A stretch of 64,000 bases of DNA. Source: Andalucia godoyi. Lineage: Eukaryota > Discoba > Jakobea > Jakobida > Andaluciidae. The stretch spans positions 119,358 to 183,357 of the forward strand of contig VRVR01000034.1 in the NCBI GenBank assembly GCA_009859145.1, written 5' to 3'. The notes under the pieces were generated by a model that saw only the letters and a list, made by a program, of their open reading frames with translations, was not told where the DNA came from and made no database searches. Position 1 is the first letter of the stretch. Each line of letters begins with the position of its first letter. The position numbers and the translations under genes were made by a program. Shown piece after piece: positions 27,414 through 36,237 of the stretch.

Positions 27414-30400
27414 ATGGGGGGATACTGTCACCATCTCCCAAAACTCTTGCTCTTTCTGACCGTTGCATTCTACGCCGCAACCGAGTCTGTGCAGGAGGCC
27501 CTGACTTCCACGCGCGAAGCAATTCAGCGCAAGCAGCAACGTCGCCCAGGCCTTCCTTCTCGTGAGCCCACGGACGGAATCCTTGCGGACGGCCGTTCTT
27601 TTTTCGCAGCGTCTTCCAACAAGCTGTGCGGACTGTTAAAGAGAGATTTCGGTTTCTCGCAAACCGTCGGCAACGCAACTTGGTGGCACGTCCTCCGCTG
27701 TCGGTTTTCCGAAAAGGTCGTCACCGATGTCCAGGCTGCGGTCGCATCTTTCACCTTCGACATGGTGAACAAGATTGCGTCGACTGCACATCCTTCCAGG
27801 ATGGCACAGTCTTCAAGCAGTCCCGATGTGGTTGCCAACTTTCAGTCGTCGGTTTTGCTGCAGGATTCCGCGACGAGTTCTGCTCGGAGAGCGTCGCAGG
27901 CTTACTTCTCATCTTTTGAAGAGGATTGCCTTGCACTGTGGTCCATTTACGAAACAACGAATGGAACCGGCTGGAGAAACCAAACAGGATGGAATCTCGG
28001 AAGGGAATACATTCGAGTTAATTGCTGCAGTGGGGAGGTATACGGAGTAACCTGCGATCAGAACGGACGTGTGACTGCACTCGTTCTTAGTGATAACAGG
28101 CTGGCTGGTGCCATTTCTCGTGCGATAAGCCAGCTGTCGGCCATCACGAACGTGGATCTCAACACAAACTCTCTGTACGGGGTCATTCCTCCTGTATTCC
28201 AAAAATTTCCAGCACTTCGGTTTCTGGACCTGTCGTCGAATTTGTTGTCAGGAGGATTTCCTGCTTTCGCCAACGACAGTCAGCTGAACCACCTGGATTT
28301 GGCTGCAAATGAACTGGAAGGTCCTCTCCCCGAGATGATTGGCGAGCTGAAAAGTCTGAGCCACTTGGATCTCAGTTCGAATTCGTTCAGTGGAACCATT
28401 CCATCGGCTTTAGGACGCCTGCAACAACTCCAGACGCTGAATCTGTTTTCGAATCGCTTCACAGGGCCAATTACCTTCAGCTTTACGGGAATGACTCAAT
28501 TGCAAACGCTGAATCTGCGAATGAACTTCCTTGACAGCTGGATCCCAGACGGCATCCGAGATCTTTCGGGGTTGCAACGACTCGATTTTTCTTCGAATCG
28601 CTTCTCGGGATCCATTCCCCTGAGTATTGGAAACTTGACCAACATTATCTACCTCGATTTGTCTTCCAACTTGCTGGAAAGCTCCATTCCGGATAACATC
28701 GGTCAGTTGGTGCAGTTGGAAACTTTGGATTTGTCTTCGAACCGGCTCAGTGGCCCTGTCCCCGGGTCGTTTTTGAACCTCGGAAAACTGCTTGTTTTGC
28801 ATTTGTACTCCAATCTGCTTAACGGATCCATTATCGTCCCAGACCTTGCTGCAAAGTTACCGCACCTGCAGGACCTTCAGATTCAGAACAACTTCCTGTC
28901 TGGAAATATCGTGGATTTCAGCTTACCGAAAGACCTCGTTACTCTGAACGCCCGTCTGAATGAATTTTCTGGTCCTCTTCATGAGTCCCTCTGTAATCTG
29001 ACAAACCTGAAGTTCCTTTACATTTCCTCCAACCGCCTCACCGCGTTTCCCAACTGCTCTCTCCCGCAGCTGGTGAACCTGGACTTGTCTGCGAATCAGC
29101 TCTCTCAGTTTCCCTTTGATCGAATCTCAGAGTTTTCTTCGCTAATAAGCTTGGATCTTTCTCTCAATCTTCTTGAAGGTGATTTTCCGCGATATCTGTT
29201 CCAGCAGGGCTTGTCTTTAAGATCTCTCTCCCTGGCACGGAACAGTTTCCAAGGCGCATTTCCGCTATGGTTGTGTGCGAATTCTTCTCCGATGGCAGAG
29301 TCTGCAAACCAACACTTGACTGGCTTGATCGATCTTGATCTGTCTGGCAACAACATCACCGGAGCCCCTGGAATATTCTCCACCAAGATCTGCGATACAC
29401 GTTGCCCAACTTTGTATGTGAGTCTGTCGGTCTTGGTAATGTCTTCATCGTCCTTGCCATCCATTTTCCCGTCCTACTCCTATGTTACGGAATCCGGAAA
29501 GCCATGCACAACTGCACCTTATCCTCCAACAGCCATGTTTGCGAATCTTCCATCGCTCCGCCGTCTTGTCCTGCGAGATAACGGTCTTTCAGTTGGACTA
29601 GACAGGATATTCGACGACCTTCCTGTGCTGAACGAGGTTGACATTTCTGGAAATGCGGACGCACGCAAGAACTCTCTTTCGACCGCAAATCAGCGACTGT
29701 TCTCGTTCGATCCTTCCTCAGCTTATCCGTACAACAGAGAGATCATTTGCTACAAAGCCAACATTCGCTCGTATGAATGGCAGGTGGAGCAGTTGGAGAT
29801 TACTGCCGATCCCAGCTTTTATGACTTCAAGAACTGCCTGTGCCGTCCTGGGTTCTACCGCAAGCCTCCCCACTGCATCCCTTGTATGTCTGAGCATGCT
29901 GTCTGTTCATTTGATCCGAGTACTGATTTGTCAACACTGGACCCACTTCTGGCCTACAACCAAAGCGGAAATGTGGTTCCGAAACCGGGGTACTATCCTT
30001 CACCCAACGTGCCTCTGCCAGAGATGGAGCGGGATGAAAGGTATCCAGTAACCATCGAGATTTGCCCAAACGCAGGAACGGACATAACTCCGTGTCAATC
30101 AACAAGCACGTCAGTTTGCATTCGGGGATATCAAGGAAGGTTGTGCACCTCCTGCGAGCAAGGATACTTTCGAACCGGAGATCGATGTGTTTCGTGCCCT
30201 TCGAGAGTCGGACTGGTTTTATTCGCATTGCTCGTCTTCACCGTCATTTGCTGTGTCGTTGCATGGTCGTTTTTCGTTGGAAGTTCTTCTTCGGGTGTCT
30301 TCAAGATCCTGCTGTTCTTTATTCAGGCTCTTTATTACCTTCGAGCACCAATGCCAGTCAATCTGTATGTCATCACAAACAGCAGTACTTCACTGTCGAA

Positions 30401-31346
30401 CCTTTCGTTTGCTGGACCGGAATGTTTTTTCAAGGACTGGAGTCATACAGAGTCTTTTGTGGTTGCCGTCACAGCTCCTGTCGTGTCTGGTCTCATTGTT
30501 TTCGGAATATGGGCAGTTCGTGCGTCCTGGTTCAAGATGCGCCGCTGCATGTATGGAGTTCGCCTCTCCTCTCGCCAGTGGAATTCATGGATCGACAGAA
30601 GCAGGCGGTCCGCAATTTTCTTGTTCACAGTGTTGTTCAGTCCCGCAATCAGCGCCGTGCTTGCACCGCTTTCGTGTGCAAAAGACATGGGCGACGGAGA
30701 GTCGTATCTCCGTTATTACCCTGATGTCAAATGCTCAGCAACCATGCAGATTGCCGCTTCGCTGTTTCTCCTTTTTTACGGAGTGTGTGTTCCGGGAACT
30801 CTGATATTCCTGGTACGGCGAAGCGATGTCTTGAAGAGCTCCACTTCTCAGCATTCGCGGCGCATGTACGTGTATTCCCTGCTGTTCGACTCGTACCGCA
30901 AGGGCTGCCGCTGGTGGGAAATACTGGTTACCGTGCGTCGGATCTTGTTTGTCGCTGCGTATGTGACAATCAGTCGTCTTTCCCAGTTCCGAACAGTGTT
31001 AGTCTCCATTGTCCTGTCCGCAGCAACCGTTTTCCAGGCAACTGCCATTCCATATGGTACCAAGACTGACAACATTGCAGAATCTACATCTCTGGCTCTT
31101 CTCCTGGTGAATCTCCTTTGCAGCATCCAGTCCGACGTGTTAGGCATTTTTGATGTTGAAACCGTAGGTATCATTTTATTTTCCCTCAATCTGGGGTTCG
31201 TTGGTGTCCTTTCTTTTGTTTTGACCCTCCATCTCCGTAAGCATGTTATCGAATATTTCGCGACAAGAGATTTTCGGAAGATAGTTCTGGACAACAAGGA
31301 GCTTCGACGGTCCATCCGTTCACTCCTTCGAAGCGGAGAGCCCTGA
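27414..31346 (+). CDS. LRR ectodomain multi-pass membrane receptor-like protein
   Basis: A 1310-residue protein. Signal peptide: KLLLFLTVAFYAATES (10-25). Residues about 160-195 resemble the LRRNT cap of plant LRR receptors (CLALWSIYETTNGTGWRNQT). About 20 LRRs of the plant-specific type follow, of the form LDLSSNSFSGTIPSALGRLQ and LDFSSNRFSGSIPLSIGNLT, with several N-glycosylation sites. A Cys-rich module comes next (CLCRPGFYRKPPHCIPC; CIRGYQGRLCTSCEQGYF). From about residue 931 there are multiple hydrophobic spans (VGLVLFALLVFTVICCVVAW, IFLFTVLFSPAISAVLAPL, MQIAASLFLLFYGVCVPGTL and others; at least six). The short basic C-terminus has no kinase domain. It is likely a surface sensor or adhesion protein; the ligand and signalling output are unknown. 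Confidence 0.8.
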   Translation: MGGYCHHLPKLLLFLTVAFYAATESVQEALTSTREAIQRKQQRRPGLPSREPTDGILADGRSFFAASSNKLCGLLKRDFGFSQTVGNATWWHVLRCRFSEKVVTDVQAAVASFTFDMVNKIASTAHPSRMAQSSSSPDVVANFQSSVLLQDSATSSARRASQAYFSSFEEDCLALWSIYETTNGTGWRNQTGWNLGREYIRVNCCSGEVYGVTCDQNGRVTALVLSDNRLAGAISRAISQLSAITNVDLNTNSLYGVIPPVFQKFPALRFLDLSSNLLSGGFPAFANDSQLNHLDLAANELEGPLPEMIGELKSLSHLDLSSNSFSGTIPSALGRLQQLQTLNLFSNRFTGPITFSFTGMTQLQTLNLRMNFLDSWIPDGIRDLSGLQRLDFSSNRFSGSIPLSIGNLTNIIYLDLSSNLLESSIPDNIGQLVQLETLDLSSNRLSGPVPGSFLNLGKLLVLHLYSNLLNGSIIVPDLAAKLPHLQDLQIQNNFLSGNIVDFSLPKDLVTLNARLNEFSGPLHESLCNLTNLKFLYISSNRLTAFPNCSLPQLVNLDLSANQLSQFPFDRISEFSSLISLDLSLNLLEGDFPRYLFQQGLSLRSLSLARNSFQGAFPLWLCANSSPMAESANQHLTGLIDLDLSGNNITGAPGIFSTKICDTRCPTLYVSLSVLVMSSSSLPSIFPSYSYVTESGKPCTTAPYPPTAMFANLPSLRRLVLRDNGLSVGLDRIFDDLPVLNEVDISGNADARKNSLSTANQRLFSFDPSSAYPYNREIICYKANIRSYEWQVEQLEITADPSFYDFKNCLCRPGFYRKPPHCIPCMSEHAVCSFDPSTDLSTLDPLLAYNQSGNVVPKPGYYPSPNVPLPEMERDERYPVTIEICPNAGTDITPCQSTSTSVCIRGYQGRLCTSCEQGYFRTGDRCVSCPSRVGLVLFALLVFTVICCVVAWSFFVGSSSSGVFKILLFFIQALYYLRAPMPVNLYVITNSSTSLSNLSFAGPECFFKDWSHTESFVVAVTAPVVSGLIVFGIWAVRASWFKMRRCMYGVRLSSRQWNSWIDRSRRSAIFLFTVLFSPAISAVLAPLSCAKDMGDGESYLRYYPDVKCSATMQIAASLFLLFYGVCVPGTLIFLVRRSDVLKSSTSQHSRRMYVYSLLFDSYRKGCRWWEILVTVRRILFVAAYVTISRLSQFRTVLVSIVLSAATVFQATAIPYGTKTDNIAESTSLALLLVNLLCSIQSDVLGIFDVETVGIILFSLNLGFVGVLSFVLTLHLRKHVIEYFATRDFRKIVLDNKELRRSIRSLLRSGEP

Positions 31347-31828
31347 TGTATCGATGTATCGATGTATTTTTTAATACGTGTTTTTTCTTCTTCTTTTTTC
31401 ATTTTTATTTGAACTTTATCCCAAGCGATCGTATTGCGAGTGATTTCTGTCATCCCCGGCGCCCAAACAAGCAAAAGAATAGAAAAAGGAAAAAAAGAAG
31501 GGGGAAAAAAAAAAGTCGCTCGCCCAATCTTGTTCGTTTATTGTCCAGCTCCAACAAAGACGTATCACACGGGATTCAAGTAAAATTCTCGGTTCACAAA
31601 CAGTTTCGAACGACCGATCCTTGCAAAGGCTGTCCGAAGACCTCTGCAATCCATGCTGTTTCTGGCCTTGCTTCGACAGCATCTTCTGTGTTTTCTATCC
31701 TTTCTTTGCTCCCCCATGACGAATTCAGACCCCAAACAAACAAGACATGAATTAACAGAATTACGGTTTTTTTATTAAAAAAAAAGAAAGAATCGGCTGT
31801 ACAAGTACTGCTGAGCTGTCGGTCTAGA

Positions 31829-32260
31829 ATGCAAAATGCGTTCGAAGACGGTTTCCTAGACGTGAATAGCATCAAATATCACGGATGCCCGCCATTCATC
31901 ATTGTGTCTTTCGGACAAGGTGCTTTTGCGCCCAGGGGCACACCACAATCCAACGGGACCATACCGTTCATCAGAGATTCCGAATATTCTATCTTAATTT
32001 GGAACAGCCCGACTTTGTTATAAGCTCATTGCAATGATACTCAACAAAAACGGAGTGCACATCTGTTCCGCCTTCGTCAGGCCCAGTTGTATTGTGGATC
32101 CGGCTTGGTGTCCTACCGGGGTCGAATGGATATTCTACGATGGAACGAATCGCAATGGAAACATGTTGGGTTACACGCTGACTAGTATCATCCTCCAAGC
32201 ACACGGAGACGGACGAGCAGTCAACAATCTGGACATCGGACTCTTGATGTACGCGAGGCA
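31829..32260 (+). mobile_element. Decayed Fanzor-like remnant, copy E (different subtype)
   Basis: The first frame reads PPFIIVSFGQGAFAPRGTP then GTIPFIR, which fits the Fanzor segment before RuvC-II (hydrophobic strand, G-x-G-x-F, then P-hydrophobic-R). After frame changes come DFVISS..YSTKTECTS, like the V-x-E-Y-x-T-S-x-x-C motif with the glutamate lost and an in-frame TGA. Last comes DGTNRNGNMLGYTLTSIIL then GDGRA, like the family's RDTNGAxNM...GxGRP ending. At least two frame shifts and stops are present, so it is dead. The assignment is by motif order only. Confidence 0.45.
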
Positions 32261-32859
32261 AGATTTATTTGATCCTGCGTCTGATCCTGGATTTTCGATG
32301 CTGTCACACAATGGCGGAAGCATTAGCCCCACTGTTATTGCTGCTGCGCAGTGCAAACTCGATTCGAGGCGTCAAAGGCTCCGGAAACGCACTGCGACTG
32401 CGGAAGACGGGACCGCACAGCATTCATAAGACGCAAGGATGGCGATTTCAAGTCCGGTGCAGAGCCGGGAAAAGAGTATGTGGAGATTGACTAGAATTGG
32501 CCTTGAAGAATGATCCTTGGAGTAGTGGAGAGGAAATGCGGGATAGAAAGAAGAAGAAAAGAAGAAGAAAAACCAAGGACACTCGGACTCGAGGCAGAGA
32601 AATTAGCATTCGCAATGAAACGGACAGAGAAGGCGCGCAGCGGGTACTCATGTGGACGGGTGGGTTATGTCAGGTTATGGAGACGCGGGCAAGCATCAAG
32701 TATCAAGCTATGGGTTCTCCAGTCTTTGGAGCATGCCTCAAAAAGATTTTTTTTTTTGATGCAGTTGAAGGATGTCGGCGAGCGCCTACAACGTACACTA
32801 GCCACGGATAATCATCGCTGATCACCCATAATCAATGTTGCAACCCAGCATGCATGGCA

Positions 32860-33145
32860 TGATTGGGAAGGGGTAGGCCCCAACACGCCCCTCGGCGTGC
32901 GAGACGTTCCTAAGATAGACGTAGATGTTGAGCGCGCCGTTCCAATCGACACCTGCCGCCCCGCGAATTCGTGCGATTTGCAGAGCAGCCGCTGCTGGAA
33001 TTGATAATGGCCCCATGTCAACATCTGCCACGTCGTTGACGCCTTGGCGATCTTTCCTGGCGGCGGCCCAGCGTCGGTGGAGATTGTCACAGGTCTTGCG
33101 CAGCGTTGCGGGTGTGACGTGTATGGTGCGTTGCATGGACAATAA
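32860..33145 (-). mobile_element. Fanzor/TnpB-like remnant with zinc-ribbon deletion, copy C
   Basis: On the minus strand one frame reads TWGHYQFQQRLLCKSHEF (about 33018-32965), the segment that precedes RuvC-II in TnpB/Fanzor. It breaks off after GRQV and passes in another frame into VDWNGALNIY, the RDxNGARNI motif, and RVGAYP. The RuvC-II glutamate and both CxxC pairs are missing between, so this copy has its own deletion. A short ATG-led frame (33136 downward) covers the remnant but is a chimera of frames and unlikely to be a working gene. Confidence 0.6.
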
Positions 33146-33522
33146 AAATTAAAAAAAAATAATAAGAAATGAGCGTCGCTGTGCGAGAATGCAACGCGGC
33201 GGCGTGTTTATATAGGGATTTCATGATCAAAATGGGGGCGAAACGAATCAGGCATCGTGCGACGGAGCTGTTAAGATAGCAATCGCATGCGCATGCGCAT
33301 GGCGCGTGGCAGTGTTTTTGTGCTTTACGTGCGCTTTAGATTGCTTCATCATATCGCAGTGAGTGGCAGCGGTTTCTTGTTCGGGTTTTTTTTCCTTTTT
33401 TTCCCCCCTTTTTCTTTTGGTCCTCATCATCTTCATCTTTGCCTTCGTTCCCATAGTTGGTATAGTGAATTTGTGCTACAAGATTCTTTTAATTCTTAGA
33501 ATACTACTGATTTGCGATCACC

Positions 33523-34059
33523 ATGTTTCAGCGAGCGTCGACCATTTTTCGGCCTGTGCTTTGCCGAGCCTTCTCTTCGGGAGCGACAGTGCCCAACGTC
33601 GCGGCAAAAGCGAGATCGCGTCGGATTCTGTATATTTCCGCTGCAGTTTTTGGACTCGGCGCTGGGGGACTCCTTCTTGCAAACTCGTTTCAAGACAGTT
33701 TAATGTTCTATATGACTCCGCAACAGGCAATGGAGGCCGATCCCCCCGTTGCGCCCAACAAAAAGCTGCGTCTTGGCGGTCTTGTGGTACCTGGATCTGT
33801 ATCGCATGATAAGAAGTCCATGTCCATTCAGTTTGATGTGAGCGATTACTCCGCATACTCTATCCGGGTGTCATACATGGGAATGCTTCCAGATTTGTTC
33901 AGAGAAGGGCAGGGCGTTGTTGCAGAAGGATTTCTCGACAAGAGCACTTCGTCTTTTCGTGCAACGGAGGTGCTGGCGAAACACGACGAGAACTATGCGC
34001 CAAAGGGTATCAAAGAATCGATGGAATCGAACCGCAATCGTGCAGAATCAAAGATCTAA
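33523..34059 (+). CDS. ccmE: CcmE, cytochrome c maturation heme chaperone (mitochondrial System I)
   Basis: A 178-residue CcmE. In System I it takes heme from CcmABCD and hands it to CcmF/H for attachment to apocytochrome c in the intermembrane space. Evidence: one membrane span (RILYISAAVFGLGAGGLLLA, 34-53), an OB-fold domain with LRLGGLVVPGSV (82-93), FREGQGVVAEGFLD (126-139) and the heme-binding H154-x-x-x-Y158 in LAKHDENYAPK. The N-terminal MFQRASTIFRPVLCRAFSSG is a typical presequence, so the gene is a nuclear copy whose product goes to mitochondria. In bacteria the gene sits in a ccm operon; here it stands alone. ATG context is clear (cacc-ATG). Confidence 0.92.
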   Translation: MFQRASTIFRPVLCRAFSSGATVPNVAAKARSRRILYISAAVFGLGAGGLLLANSFQDSLMFYMTPQQAMEADPPVAPNKKLRLGGLVVPGSVSHDKKSMSIQFDVSDYSAYSIRVSYMGMLPDLFREGQGVVAEGFLDKSTSSFRATEVLAKHDENYAPKGIKESMESNRNRAESKI

Positions 34060-34194
34060 GGAATTGCTGAATGTCCAGTTATTTGATTTTATGTCGATAT
34101 GAATCCATGTACACTCGGTGAAACCTTCTCTTCGTGTTTTAATGTTTACGTCTCCTTTATCCTCTCTTTTTAATTATGTACCATGGGGGAGTGC

Positions 34195-35813
34195 TCACTG
34201 TGCAGTCTTTGAAATTCTTCGTTTTTGGATTCGAATGTTACCGAAGCCCGGAATGCTGTTGTTTGGGGATGTTGGCGGCGCGCTGCTACCGATATTTTGG
34301 ACATTCATTGTTGCGAATATGGATCCGAGCATCTTCTGAACTTGTGGAGATCGCTGTTCGTCCCTTGACTTCCTTCGGATGGCGAGCAGCTGATCCATGA
34401 GGGTTGGCGAGCGAACGACGACTGCAGATGCTGGGGAATGCATGATGGAGGACGAAGACGAAGACGAGGATGCGGAGGGAAGTGGGGACGTTGCAGGACC
34501 ACCCTTGGCTGACTCTTGAGATCTCGTCGCTGCCGGTGGCCGGTTTGCATACGATAGCTTCGTGGGTCCTCTTTCTTGATTGGTGCTACTCATAAACTGT
34601 TCTGAAAGGGCGTTCTTTTTGAGCACTCCTTTGGTTAGTACCGCAGTGCGAATCTTCTCCCATCGCCGTCTCGCCGGAGTCACCAGCGGATGAGAAAAAG
34701 AAACACGAAGCTGAGTCGAATCGTCAGATAAACTTGTGCTGTGGCTGGATCGCCTCGACAAAATCGGGTGGTTGGAATACCCAGTGGACCGATTCGATGA
34801 TGCTGAGCTGGAACCGAGACTGCATGCAGATTCTATACTGGAGAACGAAGAGCGACGTCCATCACGATTTTCCGCGGAATGCCGTTGATTGCACAGTTCC
34901 ACGTGCAAGGATGGTGTAACCGAAGAAGTCGATGGAGACGAAATGTGATGCTTCTGGCGGTCTCCACTAGCTGTCGCTTCGAAAGTGACTGCAGACAAAG
35001 AGGGATGTTTTGAGGTTAGTGATCGTTTCGATTTCTTTCTTGGAAAAACGCAAGTGTTGTAGATTGTGGTTGCATACCGTTTGTCGTTCTTCCTGCATAG
35101 TCACTTGGATGCTGCGAGTTCGTAAAGTACGTGTCCGGATGCAGCTGCATGTCGCGACGTATCTGTGCCAAGGAAAGGATGTGGTGCGGTGCGAGAACAC
35201 TGCTTGCGGAAAGGAAGCCCATTTCCGTGAATTCTTCCAGGAAACACTGAATAAGAGTACGAGAAACCATCTCAGACACCAGCTTGATATTATCACAGAA
35301 TCTTCTCATGAACAGCAGCGATAAGAGCATTTTGGTGTCCACCTGGGTTGGGATGCTATTGCACGGAATCGAAAATCGAATGTCATTTTCGTAGCCGCCT
35401 GGTCGATGTACAACAACGTCCCCTGCAGGACAGAATATCAACAGATGCGTGTTGTCTGAAAAGAACCTGGCTTCGCAGGTCCCAGAACTGTATAGCGAAA
35501 ATATCGCATCTGCGTTTTCGTGTTGACAGAACAGAGATCCGAACGCAGAAGTGTTCGCATGTGGACTGCTGGACGGAACCGGAGAATCTGGTTGTCGAGA
35601 TATGATCGAACCTGTTGTCGGAGGCACTGATCCGCTTTTCAGTGGACTCCTCGGAGGGAGAGCATGCGAAAGAACAAGATTCAAAACATCTTTGCGTGCG
35701 ACGGCGCGAGGCTCCGATTCCAAACGTCTTCGCCGAGCTTCGTCTAAAACAGCGTTGAGCGCCTTGATTCGGCGATCGTCGAGACGTGCTTGCGGTGATT
35801 TCGTCGTCACCAT
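34195..35813 (-). CDS. Uncharacterised 509-residue protein (two exons)
   Basis: Exon 1 is 35813-35078 and exon 2 is 34988-34195. Joining them gives 509 residues with the frame kept (phase 1). The intron starts GTATGC and ends TTTGTCTGCAG with CACTAAC about 30 bases before. The first 240 residues hold a folded domain: SLYSSGTCEARFFSDNTHLL and IFCPAGDVVVHRPGG are tight beta hairpins, followed by helices (MLLSLLFMRRFCDNIKLVSE). The hairpins recall polo-box-like or FAM194-like modules but I cannot name the family. The second half is Ser/Thr/Arg-rich and disordered, with RRSSHS-type kinase sites and a basic end (IRIQKRRISK). No membrane span. It is head-to-head with the lipid-anchored gene at 36238. 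Confidence 0.65.
34989..35077 (-). other. Spliceosomal intron, 89 nt
   Basis: Minus-strand GTATGC donor, candidate branch CACTAAC, pyrimidine-rich tract and TGCAG acceptor. Both flanking frames are open and in register when it is removed. Without it, exon 2 has no ATG upstream. Confidence 0.75.
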
Positions 35814-36237
35814 GGCCTCCCTCGACGATGAGAGCTTGTGAAAGTTGATTTCTTTTTTATTTCTTTATAATTTTTTCTCTTTTATTTCATTTTTTCAACA
35901 AAAAAATAATAATAATAATATATATGAAAGAAAAAATAGACAATAGACTCTCCGCTGTTTTTGGCAGCTGTCACAACGGAGAAACCGCTTCTTCTCTCCC
36001 TGTCGTACCGTTCTGTCGTTGGTCTGTACAGCAGATCCCACTCTTTTTCGGGCCTTCCCTCGGTGATTCGACCAGATTCGATCCTCCGCAGCATCCAGAA
36101 GATTCGTGCAAAACGTGCATGAGCGGGTTGCTCGCTGCCATTCACAACGGAAAAGTAATAAAGGAAAGGGGCGGGGAGAAAAAGCGGTTTCTGAAAGGAA
36201 GACGTTTTTTTTTTGTTGAAGGGGAGAATAATAGCAC
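35814..36237. other. Divergent spacer
   Basis: AT-rich beside exon 1 (AATAATAATAATATATAT at 35907-35924), more balanced in 35950-36140, with T8 at 36206. No gene seen. Confidence 0.55.

Larger units (their letters stand above)
31347..33522. other. Spacer holding two mobile-element remnants
   Basis: Begins with GATGTATC repeats (31344-31370) and T-rich 3' flank. It then holds Fanzor-like remnants at 31829-32260 and 32860-33145, an A/G-rich stretch (32535-32575), and the CcmE upstream region with GCATGCGCATGCGCATGGCGCG (33286-33306) and poly-T (33385-33415). No intact gene seen. Confidence 0.6.
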
